A DNA stretch of 64,000 nt, taken from positions 1 through 64,000 of the forward strand of contig NZ_VCCH02000004.1 of the NCBI RefSeq assembly GCF_005938675.2, written 5' to 3'. This document shows, piece after piece, positions 13,661 through 22,897 of the stretch (positions within the stretch are counted from its first letter, which is position 1; each line of letters begins with the position of its first letter). The notes under the pieces are model-generated. The model had not been told where the DNA came from, did no database searches, and worked only from the letters and a program-made list of their open reading frames with translations. A program made the position numbers and the translations under genes. The stretch is from Mycobacterium sp. KBS0706. GTDB taxonomy: Bacteria > Pseudomonadota > Alphaproteobacteria > DSM-16000 > Inquilinaceae.

Positions 13661-13736
13661 GGGGCTGTAGCTCAGTTGGGAGAGCGTCTCGTTCGCAATG
13701 AGAAGGTCAGCGGTTCGATTCCGCTCAGCTCCACCA
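13661..13736 (+). tRNA. tRNA-Ala (anticodon CGC)
   Basis: A full cloverleaf of 76 bases with encoded CCA. The acceptor pairs ggggctg with cagctcc and includes the G3-U70 wobble that marks alanine tRNAs. The anticodon stem tctcg/tgaga carries loop ttcgcaa with anticodon CGC, reading GCG. The T arm is agcgg-ttcgatt-ccgct. It lies alone in a gap between the NDUFA9-like gene and the toxin remnant. Confidence 0.97.
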
Positions 13737-13850
13737 TCTCCCTTCCACGATAATATCACTCGATAGGCCGGCGGCGATTTTCGCCGCGAATGCACTTGTC
13801 GTGTGTCGATGTCGCCTTGTCGGTACGTAGCCCACAAGCTACAGTGCACC

Positions 13851-14145
13851 ATGCGCTCGATCGTCGAGACTGTTGCATTCTCCCGCTGGATCGACGCCCT
13901 CGAAGATCGCCGCGCGTCGTCCGCATTGCCGTTCGGATCGACCGACTGGCCGCCGCCATGCCGGTGATGTCAAATCTGTCGGTGATGGCGTCAGCGAACT
14001 GCGGATCGACTTTGGCCCAGGCTACCGCGTCTATTTCACCCACCGGGGCAATGTGACGGTGATCCTGCTATGCGGCGGCGACAAGAGCACCCAGGCGAAG
14101 GACATCACGCGGGCCAGGGTTCTGGCCAAGGAGCTCCCGGAATGA
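13851..14145 (+). pseudogene. HigB/RelE-type toxin, broken by two frameshifts
   Basis: Read in three successive frames, this region gives one recognisable toxin. [20 protein letters not shown] starts at 13851. The next part, [12 protein letters not shown], is in a different frame from about 13919. [15 protein letters not shown] to the end, LAKELPE, is in a third frame from about 13958. The whole matches the 'addiction module killer' HigB-like family ([28 protein letters not shown]). Two breaks about 40 bases apart should inactivate it. The stop overlaps the antitoxin start in ATGA. Sequence error at both points is possible but less likely than decay. Confidence 0.8.
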
Positions 14146-14441
14146 CTGCGACCCGCCCCTATGATTCTGCCCGTTATCTCGACACCCCGGATACCCAGGC
14201 CGAGTATCTGACCGCCGCCTTCGAGACCGGGGATCCGGGCTTCATCGCCGAGGCGATCGGAACTGTCGCCCGCGCCCGTGGCATGACCCAGATCGCCAGG
14301 GATGCCGGCCTCTCACGGGAGAGCCTCTATCGCACGCTCAGCAGCGGCGGGAATCCCGAACTCGGCACCGTCATGCGTGTGCTGCAGGCAATGGGCCTGC
14401 GCCTGGCGGCAACGCCGGCCGATAAGACGGAAGCGGCCTGA
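14142..14441 (+). CDS. HigA-like antitoxin (addiction module antidote)
   Basis: 99 residues from ATG 14142, which overlaps the toxin stop by four bases, the classic toxin-antitoxin junction. The helix-turn-helix is visible at about 50-75 ([25 protein letters not shown]), followed by [18 protein letters not shown], which is typical of the antidote family. It should bind the toxin and repress the operon. With the toxin broken it is an intact orphan and may still act as a repressor or protect against a related toxin. Confidence 0.85.
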   Translation: MTATRPYDSARYLDTPDTQAEYLTAAFETGDPGFIAEAIGTVARARGMTQIARDAGLSRESLYRTLSSGGNPELGTVMRVLQAMGLRLAATPADKTEAA

Positions 14442-14507
14442 TCCTCACAACAACGGCCGAACGCCCGTTAAGGCGCCCGGCCGTCGATGTGTGAGCTGAG
14501 AGCTGGA

Positions 14508-14684
14508 CTAGCCGCGCCTGAGCAGGCCGGCGACGAGCATGACCACGAAGATCACGATCGCGACCCAGAACAGGAGCTTGGCGCCGGCCATCGCCGTGCC
14601 GGCGACGCCGCCGAAGCCCAGCAGGGCCGCGACCAGCGCGACGACCAGGAAGACCACGGCCCAGTGGAGCAGACTGCCGAACAT
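14508..14684 (-). CDS. DUF1328 (YtjA-like) small membrane protein
   Basis: 58 residues from ATG 14684 (MFGSLLHWAVVFLVVALVAA). Two hydrophobic helices, at about residues 5-25 and 33-53, are separated by a glycine-rich turn (GFGGVAGTAMAGA). This pattern is the DUF1328 family of small inner-membrane proteins, often stress-linked. Longer starts exist upstream in frame but precede the conserved region. Confidence 0.85.
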   Translation of the reverse strand: MFGSLLHWAVVFLVVALVAALLGFGGVAGTAMAGAKLLFWVAIVIFVVMLVAGLLRRG

Positions 14685-14795
14685 GTCGGGCACCTCGTTC
14701 TTGTGAGCCGACCGGCCGGCGGCGCCGGCGCGGACGTTCACTTCGAGAACAGGGCTTGCCGTCCGGCAGTTCCCCGCTTCGCTGCGCCAGCCGCG

Positions 14796-15230
14796 TCAGC
14801 TGGTGGTGATGTATTCGCGCAGGCTCTCGGCCTCGCTCTCGATCTCGTCGAGCCGCGCCTTCACCACGTCGCCGATGCTGATCATGCCGCAGATCAGCCC
14901 CTGGCCATCCACCACCGGCAGGTGGCGGAAGCGGCGCTGCGTCATCATCCCCATCAGCTCGGCCACCGTGTCGTCGAGGCCGCAGGTGATGACGGTGCGC
15001 ACCATGATGGCCGAGACCGGCTCGTCCAGCAGGGCCGGTCCCTTGTCGGCCAGGCGGTGGACGACGTCGCGCTCGGACAGTATGCCGTCGATGTGGCGGC
15101 CGTCGCCGCTGACCAGGACGGCGCCGATGCGCTTGTCGCGCAGCAGCGTCACCACCTCGGCCAGCCGGAGATCCGGCGCGACATGGATGACGGTGTTCCC
15201 CTTCACATTCAGAATACGGGCAACGTTCAT
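14796..15230 (-). CDS. CBS-domain pair protein
   Basis: 144 residues made almost wholly of two CBS motifs. The first is about residues 8-65 (VAPDLRLAEVVTLLRDKRIGAVLV, GILSERDVVHRL) and the second about 75-135 (VITCGLDDTVAELMGMMTQRRFRHLPVV, GMISIGDVVKARL). Such stand-alone pairs bind adenosyl nucleotides and act as energy or redox sensors. The partner is unknown. It is cytosolic and is separated from the DUF1328 gene by about 110 bases. Confidence 0.9.
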   Translation of the reverse strand: MNVARILNVKGNTVIHVAPDLRLAEVVTLLRDKRIGAVLVSGDGRHIDGILSERDVVHRLADKGPALLDEPVSAIMVRTVITCGLDDTVAELMGMMTQRRFRHLPVVDGQGLICGMISIGDVVKARLDEIESEAESLREYITTS

Positions 15231-15349
15231 GGCGATTCCCCGATGTGTTCTGATTTCGGCCGGTTCTTGATTTTCGGAATCATAACACGGCTGCGCCGGA
15301 CCGCGACTCGGCAGTTTCCCGGCGGTCTCCTCCGAAGGTCCTAAGACCC

Positions 15350-16015
15350 TCAGCCGATCCGCATGGACAGTTCCACGTCGTCGCCGACCGCCACAGACAG
15401 GTAGCCGCCATCGCCCGAGCGCATGCGCGCCAGGTAGTCGGGGCTGTGGTCGGCATTGTCGGCGACGATGAAGGCGCCCGGCCTGAGCCGGCTCTCCACC
15501 AGGCCCAGGATCTCGGGATAAAGCGCCTTGGCGCCATCGAGCAGCACCAGGTCAATCGTGTCGGGGAGATCGACGCTCAACGTCTGCAGCGCATCTCCCT
15601 CCCGGATCTCCACCAGGTCGATGACGCCACCGGCCGCCAGGTTGTCCCGGGCCCGCGCCAGCTTGGACGGCTCGAACTCGCTGGTGATCAGGCGGCCGCC
15701 GCCATTGTCTCGCAGCGCCGCGGCGAGATGCAGGGTCGAGATGCCGAACGAGGTCCCGAACTCGACGATCGTCCGCGCGCCGCAGCCCCGCGCCAGCATG
15801 TAGAGCAGCGCGCCAGTCTCCCGCGAGACGGGGAGAGCGAGATCCTTCAGGCGCCCGTAGAGGTCGAGATATTCGGTCTTGCTCCGCATCAGGCGCTCCC
15901 GCTCTTCCGCCGAGAGGTCCGCCACGGCGGGGCTTGCCGTCGGCGAGGACTCGTCGGCCTCCGTGAACAGGCGCTCCAGCAGCGGCGCGATCGGTGCGGT
16001 GGTCAGGGTGGTCAT
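15350..16015 (-). CDS. Class I SAM-dependent O-methyltransferase
   Basis: 221 residues. The methyltransferase-3 fold is clear: TIVEFGTSFGISTLHLAAAL holds the SAM-binding glycine motif (about 82-101), with the acidic LITSEFEPSKL next, and LVLLDGAKALYPEIL carries the metal- or substrate-side Asp. The C-terminal half resembles catechol-type O-methyltransferases. It diverges from the TetR gene at 16108 across about 90 bases and is the likely target of that regulator. Confidence 0.85.
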   Translation of the reverse strand: MTTLTTAPIAPLLERLFTEADESSPTASPAVADLSAEERERLMRSKTEYLDLYGRLKDLALPVSRETGALLYMLARGCGARTIVEFGTSFGISTLHLAAALRDNGGGRLITSEFEPSKLARARDNLAAGGVIDLVEIREGDALQTLSVDLPDTIDLVLLDGAKALYPEILGLVESRLRPGAFIVADNADHSPDYLARMRSGDGGYLSVAVGDDVELSMRIG

Positions 16016-16107
16016 GCAGGTCTCCGGTCGAAACAGGCGCGTCCTTGCGCCGGACCGAAAATACGACTAGTTCGTCAGGTTTCTGAGTCGCGTTGCCGAA
16101 GCCGCCC

Positions 16108-16755
16108 ATGCCCGACCGCCGAAGACCGCAGATTTCCTCGCGAAAACAGCCCCGGCAGGCTCGCTCGACGGACCTCGTCGCAGCGATCCTGGAAGCGGCT
16201 GTTCAGGTTTTGGCGAAGGAGGGCGCCCAACGCTTCACCACGGCGCGGGTGGCCGAGAAGGCCGGGGTCAGCGTCGGGTCGATCTACCAGTATTTCCCGA
16301 ACAAGGCGGCGATCCTGTTCCGGCTGCAGAGCGACGAGTGGCGGCAGACGACCGAACTGCTGTGCCGCACGCTGGAGGATGTCTCGCGGCCGCCGCTGGA
16401 GCGGCTGCGCCTCCTGGTCCACGCCTTCCTGCGCTCGGAATGCGAGGAGGCCGCGATCCGGGGCGCGCTGAACGACGCCGCGCCGCTCTATCGCGATGCG
16501 CCCGAGGCGAGCGAGGTGAGGGCGTCAGGGCGCCGGGCGGGCGAGGCCTTCATGCGGGAGGCGCTGCCCCGGGCCTCGGACGCCACCCGGAGCCTGGCGG
16601 GCAACCTGATCATGACGACGCTGAGCGAGGTGGGGAAAAGCTTCTCGGAACGCCCTCGCACCCCGGCGGAGATCGAGACCTACGCCGAGGCGCTGGCCAG
16701 CATGCTCTGCGCCTATCTGGCGGGGCTCCACGCCGCCGCTCCGGACCAGCCCTAG
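16108..16755 (+). CDS. TetR-family transcriptional regulator
   Basis: About 215 residues from ATG 16108; a TTG five codons earlier is possible. The N-terminal helix-turn-helix is typical: LVAAILEAAVQVLAKEGAQR, then FTTARVAEKAGVSVGSIYQY (about 35-70). The remainder is the helical ligand-binding domain. It is divergent from the O-methyltransferase; the shared region has a weak palindrome around acgactagttcgt near 16060. The stop overlaps the convergent GNAT stop within the self-complementary ctag. Confidence 0.92.
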   Translation: MPDRRRPQISSRKQPRQARSTDLVAAILEAAVQVLAKEGAQRFTTARVAEKAGVSVGSIYQYFPNKAAILFRLQSDEWRQTTELLCRTLEDVSRPPLERLRLLVHAFLRSECEEAAIRGALNDAAPLYRDAPEASEVRASGRRAGEAFMREALPRASDATRSLAGNLIMTTLSEVGKSFSERPRTPAEIETYAEALASMLCAYLAGLHAAAPDQP

Positions 16756-17228
16756 GCGCCCGGCCGGTCCTTGGCCATTGCCAGCCATGGGCCGCCATCA
16801 TCGTCCAGCGGATGGAACCCCGCCCCCTCCAGGCAGCGGACGGCGCGGTGGTTGGTGCGGGCCGGCCGGGCCAGGATGCGCGAGGCCCGCCCGCCCTTCA
16901 GCAGCCGGTCGGTGTAGGCGCCGAGGAAGGCGGTGCCGAGGCCCTTGCCGACATAGCTCGGCTCGCCGATGAACAGGTCGATGCCGAAGCTGCCGGGCTC
17001 GGCGTCGCCGCCGGGTGCCGCGGCGGCGGCGTCATAGGCCTGGAGATAGCCGATCTGCCGGCCCTGCCAGGCGACCAGCATCGGCTCGGCCCAGTCCGAT
17101 GCCATCAGCCGGCGGATCTCGCGGATCCCGGTGTCCGGATCGCCCCACCAGGCGCGGACATGCGGCATGGCGAGCCACAGGCGCAGGCGCGGCAGGTCGG
17201 CGGGGCGGAGCGGCGTGAAGGTGAACAT
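16752..17228 (-). CDS. GNAT acetyltransferase, AAC(6')-like
   Basis: 158 residues. The opening FTFTPLRPADLPRLRLWLAM followed by VRAWWGD is typical of the Acetyltransf_8 / aminoglycoside 6'-acetyltransferase-like group. The acetyl-CoA pyrophosphate loop appears as YVGKGLGTAFLGAY (about 95-108), followed by NHRAVRCLEGAGF. The acceptor could be an aminoglycoside, a siderophore lysine or another amine; sequence alone does not show drug resistance. Its stop shares bases with the TetR stop. Confidence 0.88.
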   Translation of the reverse strand: MFTFTPLRPADLPRLRLWLAMPHVRAWWGDPDTGIREIRRLMASDWAEPMLVAWQGRQIGYLQAYDAAAAAPGGDAEPGSFGIDLFIGEPSYVGKGLGTAFLGAYTDRLLKGGRASRILARPARTNHRAVRCLEGAGFHPLDDDGGPWLAMAKDRPGA

Positions 17229-17282
17229 CCGCGCCAGTCTAGCCGGGTTTCGCGGCCGCCCGACAGTGCCGCAGCGAGGCGG

Positions 17283-17978
17283 TCAGCTGCGCCGGCGCAG
17301 ATGCGGGGTGATCTTCCACTCCACCGCCCGCACGCCCTGCGCCACCACGAAGTTCATGGCGAGGTAGAGGATGCCGGCGGCGGTGAACACCTCGAAGGGC
17401 GCGAAAGTGCGGGAGTTGATCTGCTTGGCGATGCCGGTGATCTCCATGATGGTGATGATCGAGGCCAGCGAGCTGGCCTTCACCATCAGGATGATCTCGT
17501 TGCCATAGGCCGGCAGCGCCTGGCGGATGGCGATCGGCACGGTGATCCGCCGGAACACCAGCGACCGCGACATGCCGCAGGCCCGCGCCGCCTCGATCTG
17601 GCCGAAGGGCACGGCCTGCAGGCCGCCGCGGATGATCTCGCTGGTATAGGCGGCGGTGTTCATGGCGAAGGCGATCACGGCGCAGGGGAAGGCCTCGCGC
17701 AGCGGCCAGTCCCAGACGCCCAGCGCCTCCCAAAGCGGCTTGAACTGGCCGAGGCCGAAATAGATCAGGAAGATCTGGACCAGCAGCGGCGTGCCGCGGA
17801 ACACGAAGACATAGCCGCGGGAGATGCGCGACAGGATGCCGTTGCCGGACATCCGCATCACCGCCAGCACCATCGCCATGACGACGCCGAGGGCGAGCGC
17901 CGGCACGATCAGCTCGATGGTCACCAGGGCGCCGCCGAGCAGCTTGCCGAAGGTGTCGAGGATCAGGTCGAGATCCAT
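17283..17978 (-). CDS. Polar amino-acid ABC transporter permease (HisM-like)
   Basis: 231 residues with about five membrane helices and the HisMQ-type signature for ATPase contact (EAARACGMSRSLVFRRITVPIAIRQALPAY, from about residue 130). It is the last gene of the importer operon, 2 bases after the other permease. With 17981-18718 it should form the heterodimeric channel for a cationic amino acid such as lysine, arginine, ornithine or histidine. Confidence 0.92.
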   Translation of the reverse strand: MDLDLILDTFGKLLGGALVTIELIVPALALGVVMAMVLAVMRMSGNGILSRISRGYVFVFRGTPLLVQIFLIYFGLGQFKPLWEALGVWDWPLREAFPCAVIAFAMNTAAYTSEIIRGGLQAVPFGQIEAARACGMSRSLVFRRITVPIAIRQALPAYGNEIILMVKASSLASIITIMEITGIAKQINSRTFAPFEVFTAAGILYLAMNFVVAQGVRAVEWKITPHLRRRS

Positions 17979-17980
17979 GC

Positions 17981-18718
17981 TCAGCCCGCCCGCCGCACGC
18001 CGCGGTCGTAATGCGCCTCGGCCTTGCGGAACATCTTGGTCGAGAAGGTGGTGATGACCAGGAACAGCACCGCCGCGCTGATGAAGAACGGGAACGGCTC
18101 GCGCGTCGACCGCGCCGCCACCTGGCTGATCCGCATCAGCTCGGTCACCCCGACGACGGAGACCAGCGCCGTGTCCTTCAGGATCAGCTGCCAGATATTG
18201 CCGAGGCCGGGCAGCGCCAGGCGGATGGTCTGCGGCAGGATGATGCGGCGGAACACCATGAAGCCGTGCATGCCGAAGGCCCGGCCGGCCTCGATCTGGC
18301 CATGCGGGATGACCTGGATGGCGCCGCGCAGCACCTCGGTCGCATAGGCGCCGGAGATCAGCCCGACGGCGAGGACGCCGATCGCGAACTCGTTCAGCTG
18401 GAACGACCCCGTGATCCCCATCAGGCCGAGGATGGCGTTGATCGCCCGCTCGTTGCCGAAGAACAGGAGATAGATGATCAGGAGCTCCGGCACACCGCGG
18501 ACGACCGTGGTGTAGATCTCCATCAGCCCGCGCAGCACGAAGCCGCCCCAGACCTTGAGGCAGGCGGCGATCAGCCCGACCACGACCCCGAAGATGTAGC
18601 TGGCGGTGGACAGCAGCACGGTCATCCCCGCCGCCCGGACGAACTCGTCGCCCCAGCCCTGGTCGCCCCAGGAGAACAGCTGCGCCCAGTGGGACAGCGA
18701 ATCGATCAGTCCTTGCAT
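17981..18718 (-). CDS. Polar amino-acid ABC transporter permease (HisQ-like)
   Basis: 245 residues with several membrane segments and the EAA loop EAGRAFGMHGFMVFRRIILP (about 155-174). The N-terminal GMTVLLSTASYIFGVVVGLI is the usual start of this permease class. It pairs with the permease at 17283. Upstream lies a hairpin that separates it from the binding-protein genes, a common arrangement allowing excess binding protein. Confidence 0.92.
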   Translation of the reverse strand: MQGLIDSLSHWAQLFSWGDQGWGDEFVRAAGMTVLLSTASYIFGVVVGLIAACLKVWGGFVLRGLMEIYTTVVRGVPELLIIYLLFFGNERAINAILGLMGITGSFQLNEFAIGVLAVGLISGAYATEVLRGAIQVIPHGQIEAGRAFGMHGFMVFRRIILPQTIRLALPGLGNIWQLILKDTALVSVVGVTELMRISQVAARSTREPFPFFISAAVLFLVITTFSTKMFRKAEAHYDRGVRRAG

Positions 18719-18743
18719 GCCTTGCGCGCTGCCTCGAACGGAA

Positions 18744-18766
18744 CGGGCGGCCGGTCAGGCCGCCCG
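18744..18766 (-). terminator. Hairpin between binding-protein and permease genes
   Basis: cgggcggcc at 18744-18752, loop ggtca, and ggccgcccg at 18758-18766 form a perfect 9-base stem. It lies just after the binding-protein stop on the minus strand. No T-run follows, so it is more likely a partial attenuator or an RNA-stabilising hairpin than a full terminator. Confidence 0.55.
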
Positions 18767-18774
18767 AAGCCTTC

Positions 18775-19572
18775 CTAATTGCTGGGAGCCAGCGGGTCGT
18801 AGCCGAACCACTGCATCGCCAGCTTGGTCAGCGAGCCGTCGGCCTTCATGGACTCGATCGCCTTGTCGAGCTTGGCCTTGAGCTCCTTGTCCTCCTGCCG
18901 CAGGCCGATGCCGATGCCCTGGCCGAACAGCGGGTTGTCCTTGCCGGTCAGGGTCGGGCCGTAATGGCTGTAGCCCTTGCCGGCGTCGCTCTTCAGGAAC
19001 GAATCCCAGGACGTGCTGTCGCCCAGCCCGGCGTCGATGCGGCCGTTGACCAGATCGAAATTGAGCTCGTCGACCGTGTCGTAGAGCTTGACGGACGCGT
19101 CCTTGAACTCGGCCTCGAGGAAGTTCTGGTGGGTGGTCGAGCGCTGCACGCCGATGGTCTTGCCCTTCAGCGCGGCGTGGACGTCGGCCAGGGTCTTGGC
19201 GTCCTTCAGGAGCCCGTCCTTGGCGCCGACGAACCAGGCCGGCGTGTCGGTGTAGGGCACCGAGAAGGCGATCTGCTTCAGCCGCTCCTCGGTGATCGAC
19301 ATGCCGTCCATGAGGGCGCCGCAGCGCTTGTTCAGCAGCGCCGGGATGAAACCGTCCCAATCCTGCTGCACGACCTCGCAGGTCAGGCCGGCCTGCTTGC
19401 ACAGGCTGTTGGCGACATCGACCTCGAAGCCGACGATCTTGCCGGTGGAATCGGTGTTGTTGAAGGGCGGGTAAGCGCCTTCCATGCAGATGCGCACGGT
19501 GTCGGCAGCTGCCGTCCCGGCGGCCAGCGTCAGCGCCGCCGCCCCGATCAGGGACACCCAGATCTTGGTCAT
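18775..19572 (-). CDS. Amino-acid ABC transporter substrate-binding protein (copy 1)
   Basis: 265 residues from ATG 19572 (MTKIWVSLIGAAALTLAAGT), with a signal peptide cleaved near AAA-DTVR. The family-3 periplasmic-binding motif is GFEVDVANSLCKQAGL, followed by QQDWDGFIPALLNKRCGALM. The binding-site residues RSTTHQNF are typical of lysine/arginine/ornithine or histidine binders. It is clearly paralogous to the next upstream gene (19664-20455); the leader regions are alike too. The two copies may bind different ligands and share one channel. Confidence 0.92.
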   Translation of the reverse strand: MTKIWVSLIGAAALTLAAGTAAADTVRICMEGAYPPFNNTDSTGKIVGFEVDVANSLCKQAGLTCEVVQQDWDGFIPALLNKRCGALMDGMSITEERLKQIAFSVPYTDTPAWFVGAKDGLLKDAKTLADVHAALKGKTIGVQRSTTHQNFLEAEFKDASVKLYDTVDELNFDLVNGRIDAGLGDSTSWDSFLKSDAGKGYSHYGPTLTGKDNPLFGQGIGIGLRQEDKELKAKLDKAIESMKADGSLTKLAMQWFGYDPLAPSN

Positions 19573-19663
19573 GAACCTCTCCCGTTGGAACCTGCGGTCC
19601 CGGTTGGGGCCGGGCGCCGGCACCGCATCCGCCGACGCCCGCTCCTGCTACTTGATCCCCGCC

Positions 19664-20455
19664 TTACTTGATCGAGGTGTCGATGCCGAACCACTGCACC
19701 GACAGCTTGGTCATCGTGCCGTCAGCGTTCACCTCGTCCAGCGCCTTGTCCAGCTTCGCCTTCAGCGCCGTGTCCTCCTTGCGCAGGCCGATGCCGACGC
19801 CGAGGCCGAAGATCGGGTCGTCCTTGCCGGTCAGGCCCGGGCCGAAATGGTCGTAGGCCTTGCCGGCGTCGCTGGCCAGGAAGTCCTTCCAGCCGAGGCT
19901 GTCGGCCAGGCCGGCGTCGATGCGGCCGTTCTGCAGGTCGAGGTTGAGGTCGTCCTGGGTGTCGTAGAGCTTCACCTCGGCGCCCGGCACCTTGGCCTCG
20001 AGGAAGTTCTGATGGATGGTCGAGCGCTGCACGCCGACCGACTTGCCCTTCAGCGCCGCCTGGATGTCGGCCAGGGTCTTGGCGTCCTTCAGCACGCCGT
20101 CCTTGGCGGAGACGAACCAGGCCGGGGTGGTGCTGTAGGGCTTGGAAAAGGCGATCTGCTTCAGCCGCTCCTCGGTGACCGACATGCCGGCCATGATCGC
20201 GTCATAGCGCTTGTTCATGAGCGCCGGGATCATGCCGTCCCAATCCTGCTGGATGATCTCGCAGGTCATCTGGGTGCGCTTGCACAGCTCGTTGGCGAGG
20301 TCGATCTCGAAGCCGACCAGCTTGCCCGAGGCGTCGGTGGCGTTGTACGGCGGATAGGCGCCTTCGGTGCCGACCCGCAGCGTCTCCGCCGAGGCGGTGC
20401 CGGCGGCCAGCACGAGGGCCGCGGCGGCAGCCAGTGACAACCAGCTCTTCATCAT
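19664..20455 (-). CDS. Amino-acid ABC transporter substrate-binding protein (copy 2)
   Basis: 263 residues starting MMKSWLSLAAAAALVLAAGT, with a signal peptide ending near ASA-ETLR. It has the same order of motifs as copy 1: LVGFEIDLANELCKRTQM, QQDWDGMIPALMNKRYDAIM, VGVQRSTIHQNFLEA, and an internal YDTQDDLNLDLQNGRIDAGL. By eye about two thirds of residues match copy 1. The differences cluster around the ligand pocket, for example CGALMDGM against YDAIMAGM. It is the first binding-protein gene after the ATPase gene. Confidence 0.92.
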   Translation of the reverse strand: MMKSWLSLAAAAALVLAAGTASAETLRVGTEGAYPPYNATDASGKLVGFEIDLANELCKRTQMTCEIIQQDWDGMIPALMNKRYDAIMAGMSVTEERLKQIAFSKPYSTTPAWFVSAKDGVLKDAKTLADIQAALKGKSVGVQRSTIHQNFLEAKVPGAEVKLYDTQDDLNLDLQNGRIDAGLADSLGWKDFLASDAGKAYDHFGPGLTGKDDPIFGLGVGIGLRKEDTALKAKLDKALDEVNADGTMTKLSVQWFGIDTSIK

Positions 20456-20558
20456 GAAGTCTCCCGTTCAAATCTGGGACCCTGCGGTCCCGGGTTGGAT
20501 GGGCCGATTTCCGCGAATTCGCCGCGCGCGGTCAAGCATCGCAGCGAAGCGGCGCCCA

Positions 20559-21353
20559 TCAATGCTGTGCCTTGAGAAATTGCCGGATCCGCTCGGAGCG
20601 CGGATTGTCGAACACCTCGGCCGGCGTCCCCTCCTCCTCCGTCCGCCCCTGGTGCAGGAAGATCACCCGGCTCGACACCTCGCGGGCGAAGCGCATCTCG
20701 TGGGTGACGAGCAGCATGGTGTTGCCCTCCTCCGCCAGCTGGCGGATCACCCGCAACACCTCGCCGACCAGCTCGGGGTCGAGGGCCGAGGTCGGCTCGT
20801 CGAACAGCATCACCTTGGGCTGCATCGCCAGCGCCCGCGCGATCGCGGCGCGCTGCTGCTGGCCGCCCGACAGGTGGCTCGGGTAATGGTCGCGCTTGTC
20901 GGCGATGCCGACCTTGGCCAGCAGCGCCTCGGCGCGCTCCACCGCCTGCCGGCGCGGCACCTTCAGCACATGCACCGGCGCCTCGATCACGTTCTCGAGC
21001 ACGGTCATGTGCGACCACAGGTTGAAGCTCTGGAACACCATGCCGAGCGAGGACCGGATCCGGTCGACCTGCTTGCTGTCCTCGGGTTCGGCCTCGCCGG
21101 AGCGCAGCTTCCGCATCCGGATCAGCTCGCCATTGACCCAGACGCGGCCGTCATTGGGCATCTCGAGCAGGTTGATGCAGCGGAGCAGCGTGCTCTTGCC
21201 CGAGCCGGAGGAGCCGATGATCGAGATGACGTCGCCCTGCCGGGCCTTCAGCGACACGCCCTTCAGCACTTCGAGCTTGCCGAACCGCTTGTGCATGTCC
21301 TCGACGACGATCGCCCCGTCCGAGGGCGCCGCGGCGGCAGCAACAGAGACCAC
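20559..21353 (-). CDS. Polar amino-acid ABC transporter ATP-binding protein (HisP-like)
   Basis: 264 residues. Walker A is GSSGSGKST at 47-55, Q-loop [18 protein letters not shown], signature LSGGQQQR, and Walker [15 protein letters not shown]. The insertion after the Walker A region ([13 protein letters not shown]) is typical of the HisP group. It is the first gene of the minus-strand operon: ATPase, binding protein 2, binding protein 1, permease, permease. A short stem gggacc-ctgc-ggtccc (20476-20491) lies between it and the binding-protein gene. Confidence 0.94.
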   Translation of the reverse strand: MVSVAAAAAPSDGAIVVEDMHKRFGKLEVLKGVSLKARQGDVISIIGSSGSGKSTLLRCINLLEMPNDGRVWVNGELIRMRKLRSGEAEPEDSKQVDRIRSSLGMVFQSFNLWSHMTVLENVIEAPVHVLKVPRRQAVERAEALLAKVGIADKRDHYPSHLSGGQQQRAAIARALAMQPKVMLFDEPTSALDPELVGEVLRVIRQLAEEGNTMLLVTHEMRFAREVSSRVIFLHQGRTEEEGTPAEVFDNPRSERIRQFLKAQH

Positions 21354-21511
21354 GATAAAAGAGCCTCACCCGAGTTCTTGTTGCAGTCGAAACAACCATT
21401 GTTTCGCGGTGCCGGTCAACCGCCGCCCGATGCCGCGACGCCGCAACCGCGATGGCGAAAGTCCGGCGCCGGTTTTCATCTGCATTGTTGCGGAAATCCG
21501 GCCGCCTCCGA

Positions 21512-22897
21512 TCATCCGGCGCCGGGGGCGGGCAGCTGGGAGATGCGACCCTCGATCGCCCGGCGCTCCTGGCTGCCCTCCTGGAACTGGTCGCGCATCC
21601 GGCCCCACAGCCGCCGCGCCTCCTCCGGCTGCCCGCTCTTCTGCGCGGCGACGCCGAGGAACCACAGGGCGATGGCGTCGTTCGGGTCCGCTGCCAGGAT
21701 GCGGCGCAGCCCGGTCTCCAGCAGCGGCGGCACCTCCTCGCCCCGGCCAGCGGCCAGCAGGGAGTCGGCATAGGCGCGCAGCAGATCGTTGTTGTCCGGC
21801 GCCAGCGCCGCAGCCCTTGCATAGGCGTCGGCGGCGGCACCGACATCGCCCAGCACACCGCGGGCCCGGGCCAGCCGGACCCAGCCTTCGAGGTCGTCCG
21901 GCGACTGCTCCAGCCGTGCCGCCAGGCCGTCGACCATGCCGCGGATCGCCTTGGCCTGCTCGTCCGGCGGCAGCGACGCGATGCCCGCCGCCGGGCCGTT
22001 CGCCGGAGGAGCGGCCCGAGCGACGGGCGGCTGCGGCTCCGGCGTCGCGGATTTCGGGTCGAGGCCGAGCCGCTGCGCCGCCTCGGCCAAATGCTGGCGG
22101 ACCGAGGGCAGCCAGGGCGCATCGGCCGGAGACTCCCGCGCCAGCGCCTGCCACAGATCCAGCGCAGCCCGGTCGTCGCCGGCCTGGGCGTTGCCGAGCG
22201 CCAGGAAGTAGCGGGCGCGGATGTCGCCGGGCTTGAGCTGCAGCGCCTGCTCGAAGGCGGCGCGCGCGGTCTCGGTGACGGTGCTGCCATTGGCGCCGAC
22301 CAGGGCCTCGCCATAGCGGCCAGTCAGCTCGGCGTCGGCATTGCCAAGCCCGATGGCGCGGCCATAGGCGTCGGCGGCCTTGGCGCTTTCGCCCAGCTGG
22401 CTCCAGCGCTGGCCGAGCTCGATCCAGCCGGCGCGGTCCTGCGGGCTGGCGGCCAGGCGCTGCTCCAGGGCCCGCGCCTCTGCCACCGCGGACTGGGCCG
22501 CCATGCGCTCGCCCGGATCGCGGCTGGCGAAGGGCTGCGACGGCAGGCCGGGCGTGCCCTCGACCATGTAGATCGCCAGCGCCGCCACCGGCAGCAGCAC
22601 GGCGAGGCCGAGCGCCACGCGGCGCGGCGGGAGCGCGGGTGCGACGGCTGCCGGCGGCGCCTCACCGGCCGCGGCCAGCAGGCGGCGGGCGATCTCGGCC
22701 TTCGCCGCCTCGGCTTCGGCGGCGCCGATCTCGCCGGTGGCGCGCTCGCGCTCCAGCTCCCTCAGCTGATCGCGATAGATGGCTGCATCGGCACCGGACG
22801 CGACCGACGCGCCGGCGGCGAACAGGCGGTGCAGCAGCAGCGCCACGGCGCCGCCGGTCATCAGCGCCGCGACGATCCAGAAAACCCAGCCGGTCAC
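21512..22897 (-). CDS. ccmI: Cytochrome c maturation protein CcmI
   Basis: 461 residues from GTG 22895-22897, which overlaps the ccmH stop (GTGA). Two membrane helices lie near the N-terminus ([19 protein letters not shown] and [19 protein letters not shown]). Between them is a heptad-like region [17 protein letters not shown]. The periplasmic C-terminal part holds TPR repeats (about 180-420), which present apocytochrome c to the CcmF/H haem ligase. It is the last gene of the ccm operon. Confidence 0.93.
   Translation of the reverse strand: MTGWVFWIVAALMTGGAVALLLHRLFAAGASVASGADAAIYRDQLRELERERATGEIGAAEAEAAKAEIARRLLAAAGEAPPAAVAPALPPRRVALGLAVLLPVAALAIYMVEGTPGLPSQPFASRDPGERMAAQSAVAEARALEQRLAASPQDRAGWIELGQRWSQLGESAKAADAYGRAIGLGNADAELTGRYGEALVGANGSTVTETARAAFEQALQLKPGDIRARYFLALGNAQAGDDRAALDLWQALARESPADAPWLPSVRQHLAEAAQRLGLDPKSATPEPQPPVARAAPPANGPAAGIASLPPDEQAKAIRGMVDGLAARLEQSPDDLEGWVRLARARGVLGDVGAAADAYARAAALAPDNNDLLRAYADSLLAAGRGEEVPPLLETGLRRILAADPNDAIALWFLGVAAQKSGQPEEARRLWGRMRDQFQEGSQERRAIEGRISQLPAPGAG

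Noticed and set aside
16752..17228. Aminoglycoside resistance gene
   Set aside because: The fold is AAC(6')-like but chromosomal homologues acetylate many amines; sequence does not show drug activity.
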